Shown here in pieces: positions 26,429-34,564 of a DNA stretch of 64,000 nucleotides. Source of the stretch: DATFRX01 sp035630615. Lineage in GTDB: Bacteria > Actinomycetota > Actinomycetes > Propionibacteriales > Nocardioidaceae. A program made the translations under genes and the position numbers. The notes under the pieces were generated by a model that ran no database searches, was not told the origin of the DNA, and saw only the letters and a program-made list of their open reading frames with translations. Where the stretch lies: positions 1-64,000 of the forward strand of contig DASQKI010000115.1 in NCBI GenBank assembly GCA_035630615.1. Reading direction: 5' to 3'. How positions within the stretch are numbered: the stretch's first letter is position 1; each line of letters opens with the position of its first letter.

Positions 26429-26953
26429 TCAGAGGCCGGCGGAGCCGTCGATCGCCTCGCGGATCAGGTCGGCGTGCCCGTTGTGCCGTGCGTACTCCTC
26501 CACGAGGTGCTGCCACATCCAGCGCACCGAGATAGTTCTCTCTTGCAAGGTGAAGATCTCGTCAAGATTCGCGCCCTCGAGCGCGTCATCGACGGCCTGG
26601 CACTCGGCCCGATAGATCTCAAAGTCCCTTTGGGCGGTGGCTGGGTCGGCCTCTTCGAAGTCGGTGTACGGCGCATCGGATCGGTAGTAGAGGTCAGGTA
26701 CCTGCTCGCCCCGGTAGGTCTGCCTGACCCATCCGCGCTCGGTGTCGCTCATGTGCCGGACCAGCCCGAGCAGCGAGAGGCTCGACGGCGGCACCGCCCG
26801 GGTGGCCAGCTGGGCGGCGTCCAGGCCCGCGCATTTGCGCAGCAGGGTGGCTCGGTGCCAGTCGAGCCAGTCGCGGAGCATTTCCTGCTCGGATTCGTTG
26901 CGGCGCTCCGGATAGTGCTCCGAACGCTCGACGTCAGGTGCGGTCCAGGTCAC
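26429..26953 (-). CDS. DinB-like (DUF664) family protein
   Basis: A four-helix-bundle protein with the metal-ligand histidines of the DinB/DUF664 class: one in SLLGLVRHMSDTERGWV and two in WMWQHLVEEYARHNGHADLIRE. The C-terminal H-x3-ARHxGHxDxxRE motif is diagnostic. Actinobacterial members include mycothiol-dependent enzymes, but most are uncharacterised. It converges on the GNAT gene with an 18-bp gap. Confidence 0.88.
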   Translation of the reverse strand: MTWTAPDVERSEHYPERRNESEQEMLRDWLDWHRATLLRKCAGLDAAQLATRAVPPSSLSLLGLVRHMSDTERGWVRQTYRGEQVPDLYYRSDAPYTDFEEADPATAQRDFEIYRAECQAVDDALEGANLDEIFTLQERTISVRWMWQHLVEEYARHNGHADLIREAIDGSAGL

Positions 26954-27070
26954 TGCGGCAGCCTATGCCGTGCCAGCCGAGCCCGGCTCACACACCCGCT
27001 ACGCCGTGGAGACTTCGGCCAACCCCTCTGCGTTCACCGTTCAATCGATGTCCGATTGAGGCGTCACCAG

Positions 27071-27114
27071 CGTTGAAGGCGCGTTGAAGGCGCGATGAGG
27101 GCGCGATGAAGCCG
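27071..27114. repeat. Four imperfect tandem copies of an 11-bp unit
   Basis: The unit CGTTGAAGGCG occurs twice exactly, followed by CGATGAGGGCG and CGATGAAGCCG. It is non-coding, upstream of the small zinc-ribbon-like gene. Probably slippage-generated. Confidence 0.75.
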
Positions 27115-27227
27115 CAGACGGGTTGAGTACGCCGAAATCACCGCATCACGTTAGGGCACGACATGCGTTATCTGATGCGCCGGCCCGACTGGCGAAGGGC
27201 CTGCACGGCGAGGGAGGTTGCTTCCTG

Positions 27228-27398
27228 ATGGCCGGACAGGTTCGACGAGATCACGACCACACCCACGTCTGGCGAACCCGATCCGGACACCACACGCTGG
27301 ATGGTTTCGTGCGCTACCAACACTGCGACTGCGGTCGATGGCGGATCACGGTCGCTACCGAAACCACAAATGAGATCGGTGCTTCCCTCCACCCGTAG
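27228..27398 (+). CDS. Small CxC/His-rich protein (56 aa)
   Basis: The start is the internal ATG giving MAGQVRRDHDHTHVW, with GGGAGG ten bases upstream. The product has HDHTHVW, TLDGFVRYQHCDCGRWRI, a His/Cys pattern able to bind a metal and seen in short actinobacterial proteins of unknown role. No larger domain is present. Confidence 0.6.
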   Translation: MAGQVRRDHDHTHVWRTRSGHHTLDGFVRYQHCDCGRWRITVATETTNEIGASLHP

Positions 27399-27526
27399 GC
27401 GCCGCTCGTAGCGTGCGGAACGAGATGCCCTTCCCGCAAGTGTGTCGAACCATCAGCGCGGGCGGGCGACGTCGAGCGATACTGGCCGTGGAGGCGATCC
27501 TTGGGCATCGTGAGGAAGGGGCATCC

Positions 27527-28711
27527 GTGACACCCCACGTCCCCCGCCACGAGGACGAGCGGTCCGTCGGTCGCATCGCGCGCGGCGACGCCCGATGGCA
27601 CCGTTGGCGAGCGGCAAGGGCTTCGGCGCTATCCGCGTACGGCCTTCGACCAGCTGGGTTGCATCTGAGTCAGTACTCGGGGGCGCGCTCCCGGCGGCGA
27701 GCGGCGAACCGTGCCGCAACGACAGGTGCGCCGGTGGTCGACCTGATCGGCCCCGACGGATCCATCGCTGGGCCACATCAGTTCGTCCCGCGGGACGGGA
27801 TGCCGGACACGATCGCGGGGTGGAAGGCCGTAGCCGACGGCCTCCTGACCAATCACTGCTGCGCGTTTCACCGCAACATGGAGATCTCGTCGCGCTACGC
27901 CTGGATGTACAAGCTTCAGCCTTCCTGTTTCAAGTGGGCCGCGATGGCCGCGCTCGCGTCGCACCACGTCCGGCGCGCTCTGTTTCCGCTGCGGCTGGAC
28001 ACCGATGGCACTGGCTATGTGGACATCCCGAACAGCGTGGGCCGCCCAAGACTGCTGCTGATGGATGACGTGAATACGATCCGAGCGACGAACAACGCCA
28101 TCTTCAGCGACATCTTCTGGGTTCACCTCGCCTACGTCACCGCCGACGACGGGATCGAACGGGTGCGTGCCCTCCTACGAGCCGAGCCGGACTATGCTCC
28201 GGTCCTCTCCGGCTTCGAGGCCATCGACCAGGGACGCCAGGTCTTGGAGGACGCGGCGGCATCCGCGGAGGCCCGACAGGCGGCCGATGATCTCATCTGG
28301 GAGGGCAACATCCAGCTCCTCGAGCACGAGCAGCGTGCCTTGGTGCAACCCCACTTCGATCGACTCTCGTGCGCGTTCGCCAGGATCGTCTCGATTGGCG
28401 CGACCACGAGCTTCGAGGTGAGTGGAGTACGGCAGGAGGTTGCGTACTTCACCTCCTTCTACCTCCACTCGCTCACGCGAGGCACCGAACACGCTCTGCG
28501 TACGCACGGATGGCCGAGGATTACCCGCTACGACGATCGCTGGCGCTGGCTCCTGGGCAGCGTCGTTCCTCGCTTCCGCAGACTCGATGCCGACACGCAC
28601 CTGATCGACGCCGGCCTGCGACGCATCTTCGACGAAGCGCGTGACTACGCGTCGACGCCATGCGTCGTACCGCTTTCACCAGCAGACCGACCGTCCCCGA
28701 CGAACGCCTAA
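27527..28711 (+). CDS. Hypothetical protein (394 aa), faint DUF2515-like pattern
   Basis: The GTG start is favoured by GGAAGGGG eight bases upstream. After a basic N-terminus, the conserved-looking core begins at NHCCAFHRNMEISSRYAWMYKLQPSCFKWAAMAALASHHV and continues through DVNTIRATNNAIFSDIFWVHLAY. It ends with EGNIQLLEHEQRALVQPHFDRL and a helical C-terminal third. The spacing of these blocks recalls DUF2515 proteins, but the match is by eye and weak. It is soluble, with no signal or membrane helix. The gene is monocistronic, followed by a convergent hairpin. Confidence 0.55.
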   Translation: MTPHVPRHEDERSVGRIARGDARWHRWRAARASALSAYGLRPAGLHLSQYSGARSRRRAANRAATTGAPVVDLIGPDGSIAGPHQFVPRDGMPDTIAGWKAVADGLLTNHCCAFHRNMEISSRYAWMYKLQPSCFKWAAMAALASHHVRRALFPLRLDTDGTGYVDIPNSVGRPRLLLMDDVNTIRATNNAIFSDIFWVHLAYVTADDGIERVRALLRAEPDYAPVLSGFEAIDQGRQVLEDAAASAEARQAADDLIWEGNIQLLEHEQRALVQPHFDRLSCAFARIVSIGATTSFEVSGVRQEVAYFTSFYLHSLTRGTEHALRTHGWPRITRYDDRWRWLLGSVVPRFRRLDADTHLIDAGLRRIFDEARDYASTPCVVPLSPADRPSPTNA

Positions 28712-28726
28712 CAGCGGCGCCGGGGC

Positions 28727-28754
28727 TGCTCGGCCCAAACTGAGTAGTCGAGCA
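28727..28754. terminator. Candidate bidirectional hairpin between convergent genes
   Basis: TGCTCG and CGAGCA pair across a 16-nt loop, with CCGG and CCGG flanks extending the stem imperfectly. The position between two converging stops supports a terminator, though the stem is short. Confidence 0.4.
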
Positions 28755-28766
28755 CCGGCTTGGGCG

Positions 28767-29597
28767 TCACACGACGGAGTTACACCAGGTTTTGTAGGTG
28801 CCAGGAAGGTTCGTCAGCTGAGCCTTCAGGCCGAGTCTCCAGTTGCGCGTCCACACCTGCTGGTTGTCGGACCGCTTGGCCCACACCTGGAAGCCCGCCT
28901 GCTGGAAGCCGGCGACCTTCTCCTTGGTCGACCACTGAGTCCCCCATGCCATGACGGCATCGGTCGACAAGGCGCTGGCGTGCGCCGGTGTGAAGTCGGG
29001 CTCGTCAGAATCTGGCTTCCAGGCGGTTTGTGCGTTGGGCGCGCTATCGCGCAGGGCCGTCAAGGTCTGATAGGTGGTGTCGTTGCTGAAGAAGACCCGG
29101 TTTAAGACCCCAGCAGCCACGGCGGCGTTTCGGAGCTCCACCAGCTTGGCATTGCCGTGCTGAAACCACCCGGGGCCCTTGACTTCGAGGTCTATCAGCT
29201 GACCAGGGTTGCCGGCCAGCGTGTTGAACACCTCGACGGCTGTCGGTATCCGCAGCCCGTTGGGGGTCGTACGGCACTGTTTGATGACCGCCAGCGGAGT
29301 GTTTTTGACGTCGCCGGTGCAGTTGGTCGTGTGGCGAAGTGACTGGTTGTGGATGATCACGAACCCGCCATCGCTGCTCAAAAAGACGTCGTTCTCGGTA
29401 AACGCACCCAGCTGGTGGGCGCGCTCGATGGACTCGATGGTGTTCTCGTCGACCTTGGACGACCATGCCCCGCGGTGTGCCAGAGCCGTTGACCCACATG
29501 CTCCCGCGGCCTGCGCACCAGGTCCTCCGAGCAGAACGAGTACGGCCGACAACAGCGCAGCCACCAACGACGAACCAAGCCTGAATCTTGCTGCCAT
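28767..29597 (-). CDS. Secreted glycerophosphodiester phosphodiesterase-family protein
   Basis: A signal peptide covers residues 1-30 (AALLSAVLVLLGGPGAQAA). The GDPD barrel starts with LAHRGAWSSKVDENTIESIERAHQLGA and FTENDVFLSSDGGFVIIHN, giving the catalytic His of HRG, the Glu/Asp metal ligands and the second His; the canonical HD after VV reads HN here. Later strands LIDLEVKGPGW match the EIK element. It would hydrolyse glycerophosphodiesters outside the cell. Confidence 0.85.
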   Translation of the reverse strand: MAARFRLGSSLVAALLSAVLVLLGGPGAQAAGACGSTALAHRGAWSSKVDENTIESIERAHQLGAFTENDVFLSSDGGFVIIHNQSLRHTTNCTGDVKNTPLAVIKQCRTTPNGLRIPTAVEVFNTLAGNPGQLIDLEVKGPGWFQHGNAKLVELRNAAVAAGVLNRVFFSNDTTYQTLTALRDSAPNAQTAWKPDSDEPDFTPAHASALSTDAVMAWGTQWSTKEKVAGFQQAGFQVWAKRSDNQQVWTRNWRLGLKAQLTNLPGTYKTWCNSVV

Positions 29598-29695
29598 GTC
29601 ACTCCCCGGGGACCGTAGTCGTCCGGCCGAGATTCGTCATACGGTCGTAGGTCTCCACGACAAAGGTTCTTCACGACGGGCGGCGGCGGGCGGCG

Positions 29696-29992
29696 CTACC
29701 ACGCCATGCTGAGCATGAAGATGAGGCAGGCACCGCTGAAAGCGATGGTGACGCTGCCCGCGCCGATCAGCGACTGACTGAGTACGCCTGGACCTGCCGC
29801 CATCTTCCTTCCGGCGACGATCTCTAGCGCGCCGATGGCAATCACGACCAACGCGATCAGGGGTCCGAGAGCCAGGATCAGGTAGAACGCGAGTACAAAG
29901 AACGCGATATGGACGAAGCCTAGCGGCACAGTGAGAAGGACTTGCAGCCCCTCGTACTTGGAGGAGCGTTGCTTGACGGGCACAACGGTCAC
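29696..29992 (-). CDS. Small membrane protein with three helices (98 aa)
   Basis: A basic cytoplasmic N-terminus (VKQRSSKYEG) is followed by three hydrophobic stretches (about 18-40, 41-60 and 72-97). The GTG start has GGGAG very close. No family recognised. Confidence 0.5.
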   Translation of the reverse strand: MTVVPVKQRSSKYEGLQVLLTVPLGFVHIAFFVLAFYLILALGPLIALVVIAIGALEIVAGRKMAAGPGVLSQSLIGAGSVTIAFSGACLIFMLSMAW

Positions 29993-30267
29993 CCTCCCAC
30001 AGCCGCGCCTGGCCGCCTACCCGTGGCTCAATGAGGCTGGAGTGTGGGGGAGATGAGGGCGGCTCGATGGAGCTGGTCGCTCCGACAGATGCTCTACCGC
30101 TATGTCCGGATCTCGTGCAGATGTTCGGTGACGGTATAGCTCCGCTTCCGTAGCGTGACGCGCGAGCGGGGAGGACGAGCGGCAGCTGCTGTCAGCCACC
30201 GACGCCGGGACGAGCACAAGCTTGTGGTCGAACCCCTGGGGACTGGCCTGACTCATGGGAGGCATCC

Positions 30268-32085
30268 ATGGACCTTCGCAAGACGGCGTCGGCCACAACG
30301 GCCGGCGCTCTTTTAACCGTCACGGCGATCATGGTGGGCGGCGCGGTGGCGCCGGCCAGTCAGGCGACCGCGTCACCTGACGACCCGGTTAGCCATGCGG
30401 AGAACCCGCGAGTGCCGGAGGGGGCGGTGTGGACGGAGGCGTACTTCCCGTCCTCGGACGACAGCGGTGTCGAGCTGCATGCCGATGTGCTGCGGCCAGA
30501 GCAGTTGCCGGCTGATGCGAAGACGCCGGTGATCGTGTCGGTGGGACCCTATTTCGCGCATGCGGGGCAGACCGATGTCGAGGGCTGGGATCAGGTCGGA
30601 CCATCGGCGCGTTTTCAGGACTTCATCGACGGTGCCAACCTGATGGCGCGCGGCTACACCTTCGTGATGGTCGACCTGCGCGGCTTCGGCGGCAGCACCG
30701 GGTGCCTGGACTTCCTAGGCCCGGGCGAGCAGGCCGACGTCCGAGCGGCCGTCGAGTGGTCGGCCAGCCAGCCCTGGTCTAACGGCAAGGTCGGCATGTA
30801 CGGCAAGTCTTACGACGCCAACACCGGGTTGGCAGCCAATGTCCTCAGGCTCGAGCCTCTGCGCGCGATTGTTGCCCAAGAACCGACGTGGAACAGGTAC
30901 AACTACCTGTTCAGCAATGGGGTGCCTCGTTCCAACGTGACCAGCACCCCGCGGGGTTACTACTCGATCGCGACGATGCCGCCGATGAGTGATGACAGCG
31001 ACCACTACAAGGCGAACGCGGAGTACGAGCAGAGCCACCCCGAGTGCGAGAGCGACAATCGCACCAATACCCAGAACCCCGACCCCAACGCGCCGTTTTG
31101 GCGTGCCCGCAATTTCGCCGCCCGCGCCGCCGGAACCCAGACGCCGCTGTTTGTCACGTCGGGCTTCATCGAGCCCAACACCAAGCCCGAGGACATGGAG
31201 ATTTACCTGGACAACCACCAAGGCCCGGAACGCGGTTGGCTCGGTCAGTGGGACCACGTGCGGGGCAACGACACCGTCGCCGACGGCCGGTTGGCGATGG
31301 GCCGCGCCGGTTGGTTCGACGAGGTGATGCGGTTCTACGACCAGTACCTCCGCGGCATCGAACCCTCCGAGACCGACCCGGCGTTCGCCATCGAAGACAG
31401 CCTCGCCCACTGGCGTGCCCAGCCGACCTGGCCGGTGACCAACACCTCTTCTCGGGTACGGCTGTCGTCTGGGCAGTACGTCGACGACGGCGGAGCCGCG
31501 CAGAATGCTGCACTGCCGATGACGGCGCCGCAGGCCAAGGGCTGGGACATCGAGGACGCGCCGCAGATCGGATCGCTGTCACTTGCCCAGACGAGTCTGC
31601 ACCTCGCCGACGCACCCGGGAGCAGCTACTGGACGTGGTCCACGCCCGTCTCCGAGCAGGTCCGAGTCACGGGCACGCCGCGGATCACGCTGAAGACCAC
31701 CGGTCAGGGCAACGTGATGGTGCGGCTGTGGGACGTCGCTCCAGATGGCTCGGCCGCGATGTTCGACGAGAACGTCGCGCTGCTGAAAAACAGCGGATCG
31801 ACCTCGTTTGCCCTGAAGGCGACAGACTGGACCTTCGAGCAAGGGCACCAGCTGGGAATCCAGATCGGGACCATCACCTCAAACGGCTGGCGGGACGTTC
31901 CCTCGGGCAGCACGATCACCGTCTCCGACGCGATGCTCGCCCTGGCAGTGCAAGACCCGCGGTCCGACGTGCCGACCCAGGGTGACCGCTCGCCATACCT
32001 GGACGAGTACCTGGCGGCGAACACCACCACGCTCAGCGACATCGGCCCCGGCACCTTCCAGCTGAGGCTTTCCCACAACGGCTGA
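30268..32085 (+). CDS. Secreted CocE/X-Pro dipeptidyl-peptidase-like hydrolase
   Basis: GGGAGGC precedes the ATG, and residues 1-37 are a signal peptide. The alpha/beta-hydrolase domain starts with VELHADVLRPEQLPADAKTPVIV and contains YTFVMVDLRGFGGSTG. The nucleophile elbow is GMYGKSYDANTG, and the acid/His region includes QWDHVRG. A C-terminal jelly-roll of the X-Pro peptidase type covers about 420-605 (VRVTGTPRITLKTTGQGNVMVRLWDVAPDG). Family members cleave Xaa-Pro peptides or esters such as cocaine; the true substrate is unknown. Confidence 0.85.
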   Translation: MDLRKTASATTAGALLTVTAIMVGGAVAPASQATASPDDPVSHAENPRVPEGAVWTEAYFPSSDDSGVELHADVLRPEQLPADAKTPVIVSVGPYFAHAGQTDVEGWDQVGPSARFQDFIDGANLMARGYTFVMVDLRGFGGSTGCLDFLGPGEQADVRAAVEWSASQPWSNGKVGMYGKSYDANTGLAANVLRLEPLRAIVAQEPTWNRYNYLFSNGVPRSNVTSTPRGYYSIATMPPMSDDSDHYKANAEYEQSHPECESDNRTNTQNPDPNAPFWRARNFAARAAGTQTPLFVTSGFIEPNTKPEDMEIYLDNHQGPERGWLGQWDHVRGNDTVADGRLAMGRAGWFDEVMRFYDQYLRGIEPSETDPAFAIEDSLAHWRAQPTWPVTNTSSRVRLSSGQYVDDGGAAQNAALPMTAPQAKGWDIEDAPQIGSLSLAQTSLHLADAPGSSYWTWSTPVSEQVRVTGTPRITLKTTGQGNVMVRLWDVAPDGSAAMFDENVALLKNSGSTSFALKATDWTFEQGHQLGIQIGTITSNGWRDVPSGSTITVSDAMLALAVQDPRSDVPTQGDRSPYLDEYLAANTTTLSDIGPGTFQLRLSHNG

Positions 32086-32092
32086 CCGAGCC

Positions 32093-32127
32093 GCTGTCCG
32101 GCACCTGCCTCCCGAGTGCCGGACAGC
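32093..32127 (+). terminator. Perfect 12-bp stem after the CocE-like gene
   Basis: GCTGTCCGGCAC is repeated in exact reverse complement after an 11-nt loop, starting 8 bp beyond the stop codon. Strong GC stem without a U-run, typical for actinobacterial terminators. Confidence 0.8.
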
Positions 32128-32228
32128 AGCTCAGCTGCGTCACGACAAGACCAATCGGGTCGCGATGTGTTTCAGAAATGTGAGGGCGGCTCGATCGGAG
32201 TCGGCCTCGGTAGGAAGGCGGGCGCTTG

Positions 32229-32890
32229 ATGAGGTTCGCAGGATTGGCCTCGGCGAGAGGGAGCCGGGCCGCGGTGAGTGCGGCGGTGCCGAGGGCGAGG
32301 ATCCTTGTGGCGGTCCTGAGCGTGAGTCTGCTGCTCGCGGCGAGCGGGCCGCCGAAGGGGCAACGGCTGAGACCACCCGGATCAGTGTGAGCTCCAACGG
32401 GAGGCAGGGTGACAACGTCAGCTCGTTCGCTTCGGTCTCCGCGGGCGGCCGGTACGTCGCCTTCTACTCGAACGCGTCGAACCTGGTCCGCGGCGACACC
32501 AACGGCGCATCCGACGTGTTCGTGCGTGACCGCCAGACCGGGACGACCAGGCGGGTGAGTGTGCGCTCCAACGGGCACCAGGCCAACCGCGACAGCTCCG
32601 TCCTCTCGATCTCTGCGGGCGGTCGGTACGTGGCCTTCTTCTCCGGTGCCTCGAATCTGGTCGGCGGCGACACGAACAGCAGGTTCGATGTGTTTGTGCA
32701 TGACCGTCGGACCGGAACGACCAGACGGGTGAGCGTGAGCTCCAACGGGACCCAGGGCAACCGTGTCAGTGGGTGGCCCTCGATCTCCGCGGACGGGCAG
32801 TACGTCGCCTTCCAATCGAACGCCTCGAACCTGGTCCCCGGCGACACGAACAACATGTACGACCTCTTCGTCCGCGGCCCGCTTCACTAG
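32229..32890 (+). pseudogene. Secreted PD40/TolB-like repeat protein with a frameshift after the signal peptide
   Basis: An ATG with GGAAGGCGGG upstream opens MRFAGLASARG followed by ILVAVLSVSLLLAASG, a signal peptide, but that frame stops after 53 codons. Another frame then encodes three TolB-like beta-propeller repeats of about 55 residues. Each has the form RISVSSNG, SISAGGRYVAF, SNASNLVPGDTN, D-x-FVRDRQTGTT. A one-base shift near 32340-32352 would join the two. Three blades are fewer than a full propeller, so the 3' end may also be shortened. Confidence 0.7.
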
Positions 32891-33077
32891 CGGCATTGCC
32901 GGGTTGACCCTCGCCGGCCGCGACCGGCTCGAACCCACGGCATTGCTTCCGATTCGCGACCGACAAGCCGTCTACAGCAACGGAGGCGGCACCACGGCCC
33001 CGGGTTCGGCGTCGTCGCCTGGGATCCAGACTCGGGCGATCTGAGCCTGGTCGCTCGGAGTTTCCTCCTCAACGCCG

Positions 33078-33485
33078 CTACGCGGCGGCGGCGCCGCCGA
33101 GACCGTCGGACTTGTCGCCGGCTCGGCCCTGCTCCTCGACACCTCTTACGTGGTCGACGCCTTCAGCAACGTGTGCTCCGTTCCTGCTGGCCGGAGGCCC
33201 GGTCCATTTCACGGAGGGTTCGACCGTGTTCACCGTCGATGCGCTCGATACGCCGGTCGCGATCCCTACGACGATCCCCAGGAAGAGACCCACGTAGGTG
33301 CCGAACTCTGCGAGGATGTAGCAGAAGCGCAACTGCTCGTGCCCGGTCGCAATCGACACGGCAGTGTCGGCGACGCCACCGACGACGAAACCCGCAATCA
33401 TGCCGACGACTGTGCCGACACCGGCGCTGATGGCCGCGAGGAAGAACCCCCGCCAGGCCGCTTCAGATTCCGACTCAGCCCTCAT
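33078..33485 (-). CDS. Small membrane protein (135 aa)
   Basis: AGGAGG just before the ATG fixes the start. Two Gly/Ala/Val-rich membrane helices occupy about residues 14-45 and 57-82 (GVGTVVGMIAGFVVGG, YVGLFLGIVVGIATGV). The remaining 50 residues are polar and end in a Gly/Ala run, perhaps reading past a decayed natural stop. Function unknown. Confidence 0.55.
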   Translation of the reverse strand: MRAESESEAAWRGFFLAAISAGVGTVVGMIAGFVVGGVADTAVSIATGHEQLRFCYILAEFGTYVGLFLGIVVGIATGVSSASTVNTVEPSVKWTGPPASRNGAHVAEGVDHVRGVEEQGRAGDKSDGLGGAAAA

Positions 33486-33723
33486 CTTGTCCTCCTAGTC
33501 CGACGCGGCACGTGGGAGGTCACACAGCTGTGGCCCGCTGGCTTTCGCGAGGCCAGCGCCCCGGCAGGGAGGCTGGTCGCGTATGCCAGCAGCCCCGAGT
33601 TTACCAGATAATCACTCAAGTCTACCTGTTTACTCTAGATAATTCCCAGACACCGAGCTCTCTTGAGAATGGCGGCGGCCACGCGATCGTCGCCCTTGCC
33701 GCCGGGCAGCCGGCGCGACCCGA

Positions 33724-33755
33724 TTGACACGCGCAATAGGTAAGGCGTAGCTTAC
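33724..33755 (+). promoter_or_regulatory. Promoter and operator of the leaderless arsR-like gene
   Basis: A consensus TTGACA (33724-33729) is followed after 18 bp by TAGCTT. This would start transcription one or two bases before the GTG of the ArsR-type gene, so the mRNA would be leaderless. An inverted repeat GTAAG-N6-CTTAC (33740-33755) covers the -10, a natural site for autorepression. Confidence 0.6.
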
Positions 33756-33761
33756 GCGTTA

Positions 33762-34079
33762 GTGAAGACTTACGCGAAGAGCGGCTGGGCTGTGCTTGCC
33801 GACCCGACCCGGCGCACGATCTTTGAGCGGTTGGCCGAGGAGCCGAGCGCGGTCGGAGACCTGGCCGGCGACCTGCCGGTCAGCCGGCCCGCGGTCTCGC
33901 AACATCTCAAGGTGTTGAAGGACGCCGGACTCGTCGTCGACATACGAGCCGGCAAGCAGCGCATCTACCAGGTCGACCCCGATGGGCTTGCGGCGCTTCG
34001 CGCGGAGCTCGACCGGTTCTGGAACAAGACGCTCGCGGCCTACAAGTCGGTCGTGGAGCAATCACGAACGGAGATCTGA
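33762..34079 (+). CDS. ArsR-family transcriptional regulator
   Basis: A winged helix-turn-helix of 105 residues: VLADPTRRTIFERLAEEPSAVGDLAGDLPVSRPAVSQHLKVLKDAGLVVDIRAGKQRIYQVDPDGLAALRAEL. It has no metal-binding cysteines (no CxC or equivalent). It belongs to the SdpR/AHSA1-linked subgroup, which usually lies next to SRPBCC genes, as here. There is no Shine-Dalgarno before the GTG. It ends with TGATG overlapping the next start. Confidence 0.88.
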   Translation: MKTYAKSGWAVLADPTRRTIFERLAEEPSAVGDLAGDLPVSRPAVSQHLKVLKDAGLVVDIRAGKQRIYQVDPDGLAALRAELDRFWNKTLAAYKSVVEQSRTEI

Positions 34080-34564
34080 TGAGCACTAATGCGACAGGTA
34101 CATCTGTGAACGCGTCCATCGTCGTTGAGGCGCCGACCGAGCATGCGTTCAAGGTCTTCACCGAGGACTTTGGCAGCTTCAAGCCGCCTGCGCACAACAT
34201 GCTCGGCGTCGAGATCGCCGAAACGGTGTTCGAGCCTCGGGTCGGTGGATACCTTTACGACCGTGGTGTCGACGGAAGCGTGTGCCGTTGGGCTCGGGTC
34301 CTCGCGTACGAGCCGCCGAGCCGCGTACTTCTCAGCTGGGACATCAGCCCGCGCTGGCAGATCGAGACCGACCTCGAGAAGACGAGCGAGTGGGAAGTGC
34401 GCTTCATCGCCGAGACCCCCGAACGGACTCGTGTCGAGATCGAGCACCGAAACCTCGAACGCCACGGCGAGGGTTGGCAAGGCGTCCGTGAAGGCGTCGC
34501 CGGCGACAACGGATGGCCGCTCTATCTGCACCGGTTCGCCGACCGGCTGGCCCAAGAGTCATGA
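34079..34564 (+). CDS. SRPBCC (AHSA1-like) family protein
   Basis: The helix-grip fold of AHSA1-type proteins is seen: VNASIVVEAPTEHAFKVFTEDFGSF, then GGYLYDRGVDGSVCRWARVLAYEPPSRVLLSWDI and EWEVRFIAETPERTRVEIEHRNLERHGEGW. These proteins bind hydrophobic ligands in a deep cavity. Translational coupling with ArsR (TGATG) and with the next gene (ATGA) marks one operon. Confidence 0.88.
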   Translation: MSTNATGTSVNASIVVEAPTEHAFKVFTEDFGSFKPPAHNMLGVEIAETVFEPRVGGYLYDRGVDGSVCRWARVLAYEPPSRVLLSWDISPRWQIETDLEKTSEWEVRFIAETPERTRVEIEHRNLERHGEGWQGVREGVAGDNGWPLYLHRFADRLAQES

